DNA from: Chrysogorgia sp. JL179-B06
Lineage: Eukaryota; Cnidaria; Anthozoa; Scleralcyonacea; Chrysogorgiidae
Direction of reading: 5' to 3'
Assembly (NCBI GenBank): GCA_035772405.1
Contig: JAYKKM010000052.1
Coordinates: forward strand, 199,001 to 263,000
Length of the DNA: 64,000 nucleotides
Shown: piece by piece, positions 45,565 through 57,493 of the stretch
Layout: each line of letters opens with the position of its first letter
How positions within the stretch are numbered: position 1 is the stretch's first letter
Program-made: the position numbers and the translations under genes
Notes under the pieces: generated by a model
What the model was told of the DNA's origin: nothing
Seen by the model: the letters and a program-made list of their open reading frames with translations, nothing else
Databases searched by the model: none

Positions 45565-47515
45565 CGCGGATTCAAGAGCTAGCTGAAAACGAGGACTGAA
45601 CGAAGAGTTTAAAGCATTTACCGCATACCTGGTCTACATTTTAATAGTACAAACAACCATTACTCTGTATGTGTCTGTTATGTAGGCCTAAAGTGCCCCT
45701 AACACAAAGCTTTATTTGTTGTCAAATCTTGACATAATTTCTAGTATTTATGCAAAAATTAAAATAAAAATGAATTTCTTTAAAATCTCCGATTTTTATT
45801 GTACACACTCCCGTGACAATAATTTGTTACGAGGAGTCTGGAACGAGTACATTTTGTGACATCACACAAGGAATCACTCTATCTAAATTCCGAAATGCGA
45901 AAGTTTTAATGCTAGACTATATCTAACTCCAAAGCAGATCACAAGTTGATCAAAGCAAAGTAACGACTACCTTTTGTGACGTCAAATACATGCTAGGCCC
46001 AGACTCCTGCTTGTTAAAAATACCAACAGAACTGGGCCATTGAAATTCAACTTCGATGAGCTGAAAATCGTTTCTGGGTTATGAGTTAACGCCTAGTGGG
46101 CGTCTTGTTATTATTAATGTTTAAACTTTCCCAAATCCCAGAGTGTTTTCAGATTATTAAAGTGCCCCTGGCTACTTGAGCTAGTGGCTTGTTGAAAGAC
46201 ATTGTAGGCAAATTCAATATACACAAATCTATAGTTGTAGGTACTTATGATACAGCTGTCAGTGCAGGGGTGGTTAAATTTTCCATCATTGCAAACCCAT
46301 AACATAGTGTTGGCCAACGGTTTTGATAATTATATGAAGGTGAGTTGGCTCAGTATCCAAGCTGGCTTACTGAGAAGTCTGCCCCGCCAAATTAGCCATC
46401 CTGTTCGCTGACCGGGTCAGCCTAGCAAGCGAGCCGGCCTGTGCTCATGTAATAACAATTCATATGGTCAGTCCGGCAAACAGGTTCAGTTTGAGCAAGC
46501 ATTAAATCAGTTAATCTTTTTCTCAGTGTATAAGGCATAGAAGCAAATCAAACTATTTAGCTGGCAGTAGCAAGGTGTCATAATTGCTATTATAAAACAG
46601 TTTAAAGAAATGTAATTCAAAATCTTTATTTCTTTAAATTATACAATCTAGTCCAGTGGGCCGGCCAGCTAGCTAATTGTAATATAAAGACAGGTTACTG
46701 CATAGTTAACTATGGTTACTGTCTTGGTTAGCGAGCCAATTCGCTTACCAAGTAGTCAAGGCCAAAATTCAGTTCGAAAGGTATGTATCTGGCTGTACAG
46801 ACCAAGTAACAGTTTGCAAATGGTGTGCTTGTGAGTAAGTCTGACAAGTGGGCTAGCCTGCCTCAGGACAAATTACTGTTTTGGTAATAGCAAGCCAGCT
46901 TCATGCCTCCATGTAAGCTATGCAGTAATCATGAATGCCAAAAATCAGTTTGAAAGGTGTGTATTTGTGGGGTTGAGGGACAATGGAAAGTACATAGCTG
47001 AACAGGACCAGTCACTGGTAAACTAGCAAACAATAACAAACTCTTTACTCGTTGATCTTGATAGTTGGTATGGGTGTCAGAGATTTATATACTGTGTGTT
47101 CATTTGTAAGCATTTGTGTATAATAATGTGAACAATCGATACAAAGGTACTGATAACCCAGAACATTTTGGAGCCCCATTTAAGCTTACAGGTAGAATAT
47201 CAAGTGAAACAGGGTTATTCAATGGCGACATTTCAACTTAGTACTTGGACCCTTGGTATATATGAAACAATAAACTGTAGCATCGACTTTATTTTGAAAA
47301 TAACAATAAACAATACAGGCAACAAAGCTTATAAAAATATTACAGTTACCTCAGAACAGTTAACATATTCCCATCGACATTCATATGTTGAGTCTTATAT
47401 TAAATTATTAAACATTTAGTAGACAAAAAGCGTATGGAAACAGATAATTTGATCGAGTACAGGTTCTCGAAATCGCAGACCAACCCGTTTCGAAAGCGAT
47501 CGGGATTGTGAGCGT
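45565..47515. other. Non-coding region with diverged repeats
   Basis: 46090-46280 matches 53735-53830 in part: ACGCCTAGTGGGCG is inverted there, while CAATATACACA..TCTATA..TGTAGGTA..TATGATACAGCT is direct. 46370-47000 has loosely repeated units around GGTTACTG, CCAGCT and AAAATCAGTTTGAAAGGTGTGT (46770 and 46944). No gene seen; the frame at 47168-47419 has no motif. Confidence 0.45.
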
Positions 47516-48076
47516 ATATAAGACAGGGACGTAGCCAGAAGGCCCTGTGGAGAATGAAGGAAGTCATGGCTATATGTTCGCCACAAAGCCACGATTGTGG
47601 CTGGAAAGTCGGGGGGGTTACATGGTCTCACAGGAAAATTTTGAAAGGCCCAGAAGTGATTTTACAGCAATTTCTAACATGATTTTTTGCGAAATTAGGC
47701 CACCAGACGATGGCTAGAAATTTCATTTTTAGCTTTTACATCGTGCTAATAATTAGTGATATTTTATCCAGCCTTTCATTATTTATTCTGACAGTAAAAC
47801 AAAAAACACAATTGTTTGCTTATTTTAAAAAAGGTGTAGGTTTATTAAAAAGAAAACTGAACACGGAAACATATTTAAATTCCGAGACTAATGTAAACAG
47901 TTTGACTTTTTCCGTAGCACAAGCACTTTGTTTTGTGATGAATTTATCAAGAACAAGCAATCTGTAAACAAATTAATCATCTACTGTAAAATATTTAGTT
48001 GAATTTTTGGTTTTAGTTCAACAAGCAAAGGGGGGGGAGCCACGGCTCCCCCCCTGGCTACGTCCCTAATATAAGA
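47516..48076. mobile_element. hAT-type non-autonomous element with 8-bp target duplication
   Basis: Terminal inverted repeats CAGGGACGTAGCCAG (47524-47538) and CTGGCTACGTCCCTA (48054-48068) are flanked on both sides by the identical 8-mer ATATAAGA (47516-47523 and 48069-48076). Eight-bp duplication and a CAGGG terminus are the hallmarks of the hAT superfamily. The last base is A where G is expected. The 545-bp interior has no transposase; its right end contains a GGGGGGG..CCCCCCC hairpin (48031-48053). It would need a transposase from elsewhere. Confidence 0.9.
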
Positions 48077-48389
48077 TCAAGATACTTGGCAGTGACATCA
48101 AAGATTTTCAGTGAAGTTACACTCGAAGAAAGGTGATAAAATGAGTAAATCACAATGGCACATAAATATATGCAGTAGTTTCAGTTTCGCAAAAGTGAAA
48201 AGCCTGGGTATGAGGTTGATCGGGATGATGCAATAATTGCCATTTCGCGACGACGACAAAAAAATAATAAAAAAATTATAATAAACAGAGCCCATTTTAA
48301 GACTTGTGCTACAGCCCGAGTAATAATAATAATAAACAGAGCCGAAACCTAGACTGGGCTACCACTGGTAGCCCGAGTTATCAGTATAG

Positions 48390-49500
48390 TACATCATTGT
48401 AACCTTTGCTCTCCATCCAAGTCTCGGCAGCTCAATGGTTAGAATGTCTCACTGGCATGAATCAGAAGGTTACAGGTTCAATTCCTAATTTTTGGGACTC
48501 AGAGGATATGAGCTTGATGATTGTCTGTCTACTCCATGCTCTCCCACATTCACTACAACAGTGTATATATTAATACAAATAATCCATACTATTACATTTA
48601 CTATTCCATTAATAGTAAGTTGGCCACATCCCTGCTGGGTAGGATCATCAACTTATATAATCTATCCACAGCAACAATCAGGATTAGAATCCCTGATACT
48701 GTACATCTTAGTAAACCCAATGTCTATGACACTTTACGTAGTAAATACTCTGTATGTTCATTGAAAGATAAGCACTAATCTATATGCACCCCTAGACATT
48801 TGAACAAATTTAATTTGTTTAATGGGGACCCATTGTATGATAAAGATGATAAAGATATTAAAGATATTAAGATTCCTTCATTGGCATTTGTACTGAGTTG
48901 ATTATTTTATAAATCAGGAGTACCATAACATAATACACAATTGGTTTTTAATGCTGTTTATAGCTGATCGGACAACCAATTTCTCACTCAGTGATTGATA
49001 GTAGAAACAGCAGTAGACTTCCCCACTATTCTGTTTAGTGCAGGTAGTATGTACTGCAACCAAAAATTAGACAGTTTGGACATTTAGTTTGATGTCTTAA
49101 GGCTGCCTTCCCATATGTCATAATTTGGCAATATTCAGCAGTATTGAAAACACTCACTGCAACCATATGGAAAACACTAAAATTATATTTTGGACACCGG
49201 TCAATACCGGTACTGTCAAATACTGGGTATTGCGAATAGAACCATTTCTATTCACAATACCGTAAAATACCCTTGGTGACTGTTGGAAATGAGGTTTCCC
49301 TGAGGGTATTGCAATACTGCCAATACCATATGGGTGAAACAATGAAATTCAGATGACACAAAGCTCTCAGATATAATATTGTCCACTGAAAATCTATTCA
49401 GATTGGCAAATGAAAAGCACCACGCTATAAAACCTTCAAACAGTAAGCGGGCGAGGGGTTGTTACGTACACGTACCTGTATTTCTAGTTTATTATTTAAG
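48390..49500 (+). mobile_element. tRNA-headed SINE followed by dispersed repeat
   Basis: The head at 48419-48485 carries GGCAGCTCAATGGTTAGAAT (A box) and GGTTCAATTCC (B box). GAGGATATGAGCTTGATGAT follows. From 48640 the sequence parallels 9130-9677 block by block and ends near 49495 with GTATTTCTAGTTT. Whether the head and the long body are one composite element or two adjacent ones is unclear. A short protein-like frame (SLLGRIINLYNLSTATIRIR) near 48630 is unassigned. Confidence 0.55.
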
Positions 49501-49759
49501 TTTATATATGCTAATATGCTAGCTTTTGAGCAAGGGTTACATACCGAGAAAACTATCCTGGAAAAATTGTTCGTCGTACACATGAACACATGAACTTGTA
49601 AAAGGAAAAGTATCACTGAGTCGTGCAAATATCTTACTAAAATCACTAACCTGACATGTTATTCGAGTATAGTAGGCTCATACAAATGAGTAATAAGCAT
49701 ACAGCAAAAAAGTATGCAAGACGACGAGTAGAATAGCCTTTTAGAACCATTTCCCAAGT

Positions 49760-49845
49760 TCTCTAAGCGCTGGCCGAAGGCCGAAGGCCTAGGGCGAGGG
49801 TGCTAATATCGACCGGCGTTTAGTCCCCATCACGGGAAACCTAGC
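49760..49845 (+). repeat. GC-rich dispersed repeat segment, copy 2
   Basis: Matches 6530-6592 (CTAATATCGACCGGCGTTTA). It is preceded by a short direct duplication, GGCCGAAGGCCGAAGGCC. Confidence 0.6.
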
Positions 49846-50059
49846 GTTTTAGTATAAATACATTAGGTGATTATAGAAATTGCGTGAGCTGATAATCACC
49901 TCCAGCGTTTTTTCAAGATGGCCGCCAGCCGATTTGTCAAAGTGACAGGAGAAAAAAGTCAAGATTCAAGAAACTAGTATTTTTGAAGGAAATGCTGTTC
50001 CTATGAGTGGAAAAATGTGTATTTATACTAAAACAATTATTCACCTCAGGCTCAGTGAA

Positions 50060-50190
50060 TATCGGTGAATAAAAACCTCGACTTCGTCTCGGTTTTTATT
50101 CACCGATATTCACCTCGCCTATCCTCTCACCTGAGATTCACGATTATCCTTAATTTTGAAATCGCTCAGAATTAAGGATAATCGTGAATT
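50060..50190. repeat. Two adjacent hairpins
   Basis: GTGAATATCGGTGAATAAAA pairs with TTTTATTCACCGATATTCAC around a TCGACTTCGTCTC loop (50067-50122). GATTCACGATTATCCTTAAT pairs with ATTAAGGATAATCGTGAATT (50133-50190). Both look like foldback-type repeats. Confidence 0.75.
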
Positions 50191-50199
50191 CAATGTTAG

Positions 50200-50330
50200 A
50201 ACCCAACCCCAACACAACAAAGATCCTAACCCGCCGCCTAATATGTTTTCTAACCCTAACCCCCCGCCTAATGTGTTTTCTAACCTAACCCCCCGCCTAA
50301 TGGGTATCCTAACCCTGACCTCCCGCCAAA
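50200..50330. repeat. TAACCC-type minisatellite
   Basis: Three units of about 34 bp containing CTAACCCTAACCCCCCGCCT and TAATGTGTTTTC. Telomere-like in part, but the unit is longer, so it is a minisatellite rather than a telomere. Confidence 0.7.
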
Positions 50331-50375
50331 GAATAGAATTGAAAACGGTCCTTCGCAGGCATCACCTCGCTCCAC

Positions 50376-50900
50376 AATTTCTAAGTACATAAACCGTTTT
50401 TACGAAGGGTATTCACGTTCTCGTAATATAGTAGACACGTATGTTATGTATTCCAAATCTGTTTTCAGAATTGAAAACAGTTAAATATTGATCGAGATAA
50501 CGTTCAAAATAATATACGACGAAGTGACCAGCAATATAGCCGACTAATTTCTAAGTACATAAACCGTTTTTACGAAGGGTATTCACGTTCTCGTAATATA
50601 GTAGACACATGTGTGATGTATGTTGACTCGCTAATTCCAAATCTGTTTTCAGAATTGAAAACGGTTAAATATTGATCGAGATAACGTTCCAAATAATATA
50701 CGACGAAGTGACCAGCAATATAGCCGACTAATTTCTAAGTAGATAAACCGTTTTTAAGAAGGGTACTCACGTTCTCGTACTATAGTAAACACGTATGTTA
50801 TGTATGTTGACTCGCTAATTCCAAATCTGTTTTCAGAGTTTAAATTGGTTAAATACTGGCCGAGATAGCGTTCAAACATTTCTGCGACGAAACGGGCTTT
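50376..50900 (+). repeat. Three tandem units of 170-185 bp
   Basis: ATTTCTAAGTACATAAACCG begins units at about 50377, 50547 and 50731. Each continues with TACGAAGGGTATTCACGTTC and ends with GACCAGCAATATAGCCGACT. The third unit is more diverged. Confidence 0.85.
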
Positions 50901-50983
50901 TGCAAATTGTGAATTTTTGCAAAACACAAATACACGGCCACGGCGTTGGAGGTCTGGGCACCATGGATGGGGAAATTCCCGTA

Positions 50984-51004
50984 GGGGGGGGGGGGGGGGG
51001 GGGG
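50984..51004 (+). repeat. 21-base poly-G tract
   Basis: Uninterrupted G run able to form G-quadruplex. Its length is probably unreliable in the assembly. Confidence 0.9.
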
Positions 51005-51153
51005 ATAGAAAAGGCGGGCGAGGGGATTATTGCGAATTCGTATTTCTAGTTTGCCTTTACCGACCGGTGACTAGTATGTCTAATCCTCCAGGGTGGTTAG
51101 GACAGAGTCTGCTTTCGCGGGTGGGGAGGGGGCTGGCAAGATTTATCCATAGC

Positions 51154-51483
51154 TTAAAGTGCCTATAACGTCTGTGGGGATTTAACATATATGTAATGTA
51201 TAGATTCTCCTGAGATAAATTGTAATATATCTTGTCAGCTGAAAATGTCATCTTCATAGACTTTTTTGCTGTTAAAGTTGACGGAAATGACGTCAAATCG
51301 GGCATCTGTAAAGAGGTTTTCATATAGACAGATTCCCGATTTGACGTCATTTCCGTCAACTTTAACAGCAAAAAAGTCTATGAAGATGACATTTTCAGCT
51401 GACAAGATATATTACAATTTATCTCGGGATAATCCATAGATTACAAATATGTTAAATTCCCACAGACGTTATAGGCACTTTAA
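51154..51483. mobile_element. TTAA foldback element, copy 1
   Basis: Element 51158-51479, 322 bp, flanked by TTAA on both sides (51154-51157 and 51480-51483). The termini are AGTGCCTATAACGTCTGTGG and its complement. The two arms are complementary over almost their whole length, leaving a loop of about 30 bp near 51310. TTAA target duplication is typical of piggyBac- or Kolobok-like transposons. No coding capacity. Confidence 0.85.
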
Positions 51484-52024
51484 ACAAAATGTTATGAACC
51501 CCCCAAATACAAAATGAAAATCCCCTCCCCCCTTCCTCCATGTAACATATAACTATCAGCATCAGGTTTACCTTTTCTATGTGGCCGTTAATTATCAGAA
51601 CAAACCCTCATGCTAATAAACTAAAACTGAAGAGTATTAAAGTTCAAAGGCTTCAGCAATAACAATTTTGAGAAATATTGACTTTTAGTACAGTATACTG
51701 CAATTTAGTGGGCCAAAAATGTATGAATTCAGTATAAAATAACAAGATGTCAATAAACTGAACACCTCTATTAAAAAGCTCAGATTTTATGTGCGTTGAA
51801 CAGGGCCGGATTAGCACACGATGAGGCCCTAAGCCAAATTTACGATGGGGCCTTAAATAGGAGGGTTGGAGACGAAAAATATTTATTGTAAAAATATTTG
51901 ATGATCCCGGGATTTTATCCCAAGATTTGTTCTCAGGGATTCGACCTTGGGATTTTTCTTGGGATTTTTCCAGAGCAAACAGTTTCGGTTTTAAAAAGCT
52001 GATTTCAATTTCAATACGCTTTAG
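51484..52024. other. Non-coding, includes a possible solo hAT end
   Basis: CAGGGCCGGATTAGC at 51802-51816 resembles a hAT terminus, but no partner is visible nearby. No gene. Confidence 0.4.
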
Positions 52025-52112
52025 GTAATGGCTAAGTATGCCTAAGGAGAGCTGAGGATGATTAAGGAGGCCTAAGGAAGGCTAAGAAGGTCTAAGGATG
52101 GCTAAGGAGGAC
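52025..52112. repeat. About 10-bp minisatellite, CTAAGGANGG type
   Basis: Eight or so diverged copies of CTAAGGATGG, CTAAGGAGGC and similar. Confidence 0.8.
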
Positions 52113-52133
52113 TATAACTATGACAAAGCTAAA

Positions 52134-52315
52134 AGGGATGACTCAAAAGGACCTTCCAATTTTCAAGAACTATCCTAATCTTAATCCCAATCTTAATGCT
52201 AACCCTAACCCTAACCTTGATCCTACTCTTAAACCTACTCCAAACCGTAGCTAATCCTAACCTAACCAAAAATAAAGACCAGACAAAAACAGAAAGGTCC
52301 TTTTGAGTCATCCCT
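52134..52315. mobile_element. MITE with 22-bp inverted repeats and telomere-like interior
   Basis: AGGGATGACTCAAAAGGACC at 52134 is the complement of GGTCCTTTTGAGTCATCCCT ending at 52315. The interior (52165-52270) is a run of CTAACCCTAACCCTAACC-like motifs. Non-coding. Confidence 0.8.
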
Positions 52316-52350
52316 AGCCTTTTAGCTATTTCCCAAAGAATTGGGGCTAA

Positions 52351-52689
52351 TTAAAGTGCCTATATCACCTGTGGGATCTTTACATATTTATAGTAATTGG
52401 AACATTCTAAGAAGATTTGTACTATATCTTCTCAGGCGAAAATTTCATCTTCATGGACTTTTTTGCAGTTAAAGTTACCGGATATGACATCAAAGGAGGA
52501 ATTGCAAATCAGTTTTCTTTTGTTTCTTGCTTCAAAAATTCCTCCTTTGATGTCATATCCGGTAACTTTAACTGCAAAAAAGTCCATGAAGATGAAATTT
52601 TCGCCTGAGAAGATATATTACAAATCTTCTTAGAATGTTCCAATTACTATAAATATGTAAAGATCCCACAGGTGATATAGGCACTTTAA
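52351..52689. mobile_element. TTAA foldback element, copy 2
   Basis: Element 52355-52685, 331 bp, flanked by TTAA (52351-52354 and 52686-52689). The termini are AGTGCCTATATCACCTGTGG and its complement. It shares internal blocks with copy 1 (GACTTTTTTGCAGTTAAAGT) but is clearly diverged. The arms are nearly perfect inverted copies of each other. Confidence 0.9.
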
Positions 52690-54060
52690 GTTATTATATG
52701 ATACACTATAATGGTGGTCAGATAAAGTACACACTAAAAAAAAAGAGTTGAAACCGCTGACCATGTAATGCCAAGCTATGTATAGTCGACCAAATTTCGA
52801 TTAGTTCGAATTGAGCTTGTCTGTCCATTTCTGGGGTGTGTGAGAAGTAGATGCTAAAGTGCGCATGTTCTATTCGCACGCTGCCATTAATGGCCTATAT
52901 GATCGCCTTGATACGTGGTTTAGATTGTTATTGAGTAGAACACGGCAACAAACGACAGCGTCTTAATTCAAGGAGACACTTAAAACATTGAGGTTATAGT
53001 CACTATAACCTCAATGTTTTTGACAATTGTGATATCCGGCCCGCATGATTTCCGTATGTTATTTTGATTCCCGTTCGTTACTTCGTTTGTTCGATTTGAT
53101 CGCACAACCGCCAGATAACTCGGTTCAATTCAGCAAATTATACAAAGGCGAAGTTCGATTTGGCAAGAGTGTTGCTTGAATGGAAAATGTATAACTTCGC
53201 GAGGCTTGCTCTTTCGAGTAAATGTTGTTCGAATTAGATATGTATGGGCGTTCAAATGGTCACATTGAATTTTGACATTATAAACGCGCCATATGATTAC
53301 CGTATGTTATTTTAATATTTCAAGTCTATATGATCGCCTTAGCTTGATACGTGGTTTAGATTCTACATTCTATTTATGTGATCCTCTATGCTATAGAACA
53401 TTTCTAGCATCATTCTGCTGGCATGCCTGACCCAATTGGCGAAGACGAGGGCTGATCAAGTAGCAAGAAATGAGATATTAAACATGACCGTGAAATAAAG
53501 AGGGACACATAGCTCGCAATGCCGATCGAATAACGAAAGTATGACCTATGACTATAATGATGTGAAGGGTGCAGGTGTGTGGAAGATTGTGGTCGGATCA
53601 GGGACAACACTAGCCACTCCCCTGATCCATCTCCAAGCACCAATTGACACTGCTCCATAGCATTTCACTTCTGATAAGAACTCCTAGTATAATAAATAAT
53701 CCATTTTGAGAATGGATTATATAATAAACAAAACGCCCACTAGGCGTTAACTCGGGCTACTATATTTTAATGCAATATACACATATCTATAAATGTAGGT
53801 ATTATGATACAGCTCTGTCAGTGCTAGCCTGCGAAAGCAGCCGCGTACTTTGTGCTCGTACCTCCTCCAAAGGAGCGTCTGCGACTCGACTGGGAAAATT
53901 CCATAGTGATGACGTAATAAGCGTTGAATTGGGGCATCGATTATGATTGGCTACTTCATTATTATGCGCATAAATTAAATACGGCTTTCGAAATCAAAAG
54001 CTAATTTGCATGATATGCTCAAATGATACGATAGAAGGGAGAAGGTAGAAGGTACATTAT
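52690..54060. other. Non-coding with local duplications and a palindrome
   Basis: A 39-bp perfect palindrome at 52982-53020 (AAAACATTGAGGTTATAGT, C, complement). TATATGATCGCCTT..GATACGTGGTTTAGATT occurs at 52896 and 53327, and ATGATTNCCGTATGTTATTT at 53045 and 53293, in exchanged order. 53735-53830 partly matches 46090-46280. No gene. Confidence 0.55.
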
Positions 54061-54384
54061 CAACAAAGAACGTCAGAATGTCAATAACGAGTAAGTTAGG
54101 ACTAGGTGTAAAGGTGAGAATTCCTTTAAATTTTTTTCAACAAAATATTCGAAAATTTGTATTGACTTTATATATATGTTGTCTATTTCACCATGCCCCT
54201 TCCCCTTTGATTTACTTACATGTTGCTGTGTTCGAGGACGTGGCAAACGTCAGAGTTCTCCAACATGTATGTCTGATAAGTATATAGGTTATAGTTTCAT
54301 GGCCATCTCAGAATAGACAACGTAAACTTCAACCTGACCTAGAACCCTTAGGCCGAGCACTCCTCTGGGGAACATGGAAGGAAA

Positions 54385-56005
54385 TTGCTTCAGCATATCA
54401 TTCCGCATAAACAACTGTCACGAGAATGCTGCAATATTGTCTCATCTAAAGAAAGATCATTGTTAAGGAGATTTAGTGCAAATGATATCCGTAGGCTGTC
54501 ACTTAGCATTTGCCTGGAACTGAAGGACCACACTCCACTATTATATGCAATATTGATGACTATATAGCCACTCCTAACAGCCAGAATAAGAATACTGTAG
54601 AATGATTACCAAGTGTTGCTGTTGCAGTGGCTATTCTTTTAAAACAAAGATGTCGGATGATGAATAATGTACAACTGTTGCTGATGATTATAATAAAGTA
54701 CTGTGGATTTCAGGTTTGTTTTATCTACTGTATTTGTGTTAATTAATAGGCATTGAAACAAATCAAATTCTGGAATTATCTATTTTGTGATTCTCAAATT
54801 TGTCTGGATTTTCTCTGAATCTAAATACATACACCCCCCCCCCCCCCCCACCCAACACACACACATATATACACTCACTTCAAGAGACCAAATTTACAAA
54901 AAAGAAGAATTATAATGAATAATCAACAGTCTTTTGTTGTATCATAACAGTAAAATATAAGTGTTCCTTTTAAGTCAAACAGGTACAATGCATATTTTCC
55001 AAATTAATATTAGTATAAATACTTTTCTCTTTTCTTGGTTTATTGAGGCTTTGTGTGGCTTTTTCTCAACCATGAAGATTGGCGTATCTGCATCATATTT
55101 CTATAAGAAATGTGACGATTTTGGATGTATCTTCAATGAAAAGCTTTGTAAAGATAAGGAATCTGATGAGAAGACACTTGGTAGTTTACAAGGTGATGCT
55201 AATTGTAGCAATAAAATAATGCCAGAGCAGGTACATGTAGCTGATCATGATTCAAGTACACCCATATCATGTGGACATACTCCATCACAAATGAGTGAAG
55301 CGACAAACCAAACAGCATGTGGTCTTGATAATCCTACTCCTGTCAATGGAATAAATCATAGTTCCGGACAACAAATAGATGCCTTGTCACCTGACTGCAA
55401 GTATGTGATAGACAATTATGACATGTTTCAAAAGGTTAGGTTAGTGACAGAGGATTATAACCAGACTAAAGATATTCACTGGGTCAATCACAATAGAGTA
55501 GTAAATAGGGTTTCTGGCTACCATCTTTAAGATGACACACCTATTTGTGATATTTTGGAGTTGGAAAATACCAAGATTACCCCTTCTGCAATTGAACACA
55601 TATTGCAAAGAAATAATTACATTATCCTTATTGAAAGAATCCCGGTGTCCTCCATTCCTTGTCTTCAATTTTGTAATGATGTTGTGAATCATCATATTCC
55701 ACACAAGCATTATTCCACAGAATATGGAACAAAATCAAGCAAGATATATAATATATATTTCTAAATCAGATATAACTCCTTATAATTGTTTACATGCAAT
55801 TAAAGACTAACAATTTATATGACTGTCATCTTTTAAAGGAATGTCTTGGGATTATTTTTGAAGATGAAAACTCCACAGATGGTATTTTAAAGGTCCTTAA
55901 ACAACTACATGGGTATATATCAAAAATAACATCAGAAATGGGAACCATTTACCATGAAGCTGGGGTGGTGGGTGATCAATTCCCTTGTAGAATCACACAT
56001 ATTTA
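54385..56005 (+). pseudogene. DUF6589-like transposon-derived protein, decayed
   Basis: Pieces in order: KQLSRECCNIVSSKERSLLR, RRLSLSICLELKDHTPLLYA (54415-54567), then a frame with WLPSVAVAVAILLKQRC-like sequence (54600-54660). Next 54961-55530, ending YVIDNYDMFQKVRLVTEDYN and DIHWVNHNRVVNRVSGYHL, then an in-frame TAA, then DDTPICDILELENTKITPSA in the same frame. Last DENSTDGILKVLKQLHGYIS with GVVGDQF near 55975. The DNYD..R.MT and GDQ signatures resemble DUF6589 proteins, which are thought to be transposase-like and are abundant in cnidarians; this is from memory of the family. Several stops and frame changes make it a relic. Confidence 0.6.
54834..54849 (+). repeat. Poly-C tract followed by (CA)n
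   Basis: Sixteen C residues, then ACCCAACACACACACATATA. Confidence 0.9.
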
Positions 56006-56151
56006 AAATCTATTTTAAGTCTATTTTTACCCTATTTTTACCCTATTTTACACCCAAAATGTCTATTTTATTTTTATTTAGCTAATTTTGTGAAATAGTC
56101 TATGTTTATTTAAAATATATTTAAAACATAGGCAAAACATATTTTGCAAAA

Positions 56152-56385
56152 AATAGCTCTGAAATAGGTATTTAATTCCTATTTTATGGAGAATTGTGAT
56201 GCTGAGTCGGTTCAAAATAGCTTTTAAATCGCTATTTTTGGAAGCCAATACTGAAATAGATATTAAATAGCATTAAAAATAACTCTGAAATAGGTATTTA
56301 ATTCCTATTTTATAGAGAATTGTGATGCTGAGTCGGTTCAAACTATTTTTGGAAGCCAATACTGAAATAGATATTAAATCACTGG
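56152..56385 (+). repeat. Tandem duplication of about 128 bp
   Basis: CTCTGAAATAGGTATTTAAT..ATTTTTGGAAGCCAATACTGAAATAG appears at 56156 and 56283. The second copy lacks about 16 bp. The preceding 100 bp is rich in ATTTTTACCCTATTTT-like runs. Confidence 0.85.
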
Positions 56386-56683
56386 AAAAATCGAACATCT
56401 TCCATAATATGTAAAATTCTTGTAAAAATTCATTTACGTGTTTTTTACATAGGCTGTAAATTCTGATATGGTGTAAAAAGTATGTAAATTTCATTTGCAT
56501 AGTCTTAGTGATCATGGAAATTCCAATACTTCATTCTCCTTCTATTGTCGAACCCTGTAAATACTTTGTAAATGTGTCATAAATTAAAGCATGTAAATAT
56601 ATTGGAAAAAGCATGTAAATTACCTCTAGAAAACTTTGTACAAATCCTGTAAATAAGATAAAGGGTTAAGGAAACCAACAAAA

Positions 56684-57150
56684 CCATGTAAAAACTCTGT
56701 AAATACAATAAAGGGGGCCCAATAAACCATGTAAAAACTCTGTAAATACAATAAAGGGTACCAATAAACCATGTAAAAACTCTGTAAATACAATAAAGGG
56801 GGCCCAATAAATCATGTAAAAACTCTGTAAATACAATAAAGGGGGCCCAATAAATCATGTAAAAACTCTGTAAATACAATAAAGGGGGCCCAATAAACCA
56901 TGTAAAAACTCTGTAAATACAATAAAGGGGGCCCAATAAACCATGTAAAAACTCTGTAAATGCAATAAAGGGGGCCCAATAAATCATGTAAAAACTCTGT
57001 AAATACAATAAAGGGGGCCCAATAAATCATGTAAAAACTCTGTAAATACAATAAACCATGTAAACACTCTGTAAATACAATAAAGAGGGCCCAATAATTC
57101 CACATAAACACTTTGTAAATACAATAAAGGGGCCCAATAAACCATGTAAA
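56684..57150 (+). repeat. 43-bp minisatellite
   Basis: About ten units of CCATGTAAAAACTCTGTAAA + TACAATAAAGGGGGCCCAATAAA. The central six are almost identical. The long antisense frames here (LYLQSFYMIYWAPFI) exist because the unit has no stop in any antisense frame. Confidence 0.95.
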
Positions 57151-57493
57151 CTACAGTATTTAATATTTTATTTAATTTAATGTTTCCTTTCTGAACCGCT
57201 GAGAAACGGTGTCGTGCTTGCGGGCACAGGGTGCTGATAAATTAATATATATAAGCGCCCTTAGCCCTAAGCGTAAACGCTATGAAAGCAGCACATACAC
57301 AACATTTCCGGGTTGGACCTGGTTGCTAACTCTCCATTATTTACCACCCATACAATAATTGTGATCTCCTTTTTCGCTTTTTCTTGGTATCATATGCTTC
57401 GAAAAGTGAAGCTTAACCAACTTTTAAAACCAAGGCCTGGTTACACATTCAGCGCATCTGGCCGTGCCGAGAGGGCTAGGTTACAGTTGAATC

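Noticed and set aside
56577..57111. 143- and 99-codon antisense frames with a LYLQSFYMIYWAP-type repeat
   Set aside because: The 43-bp minisatellite has no antisense stop in any frame, so openness is expected. There is no start context, splice site or conserved motif.
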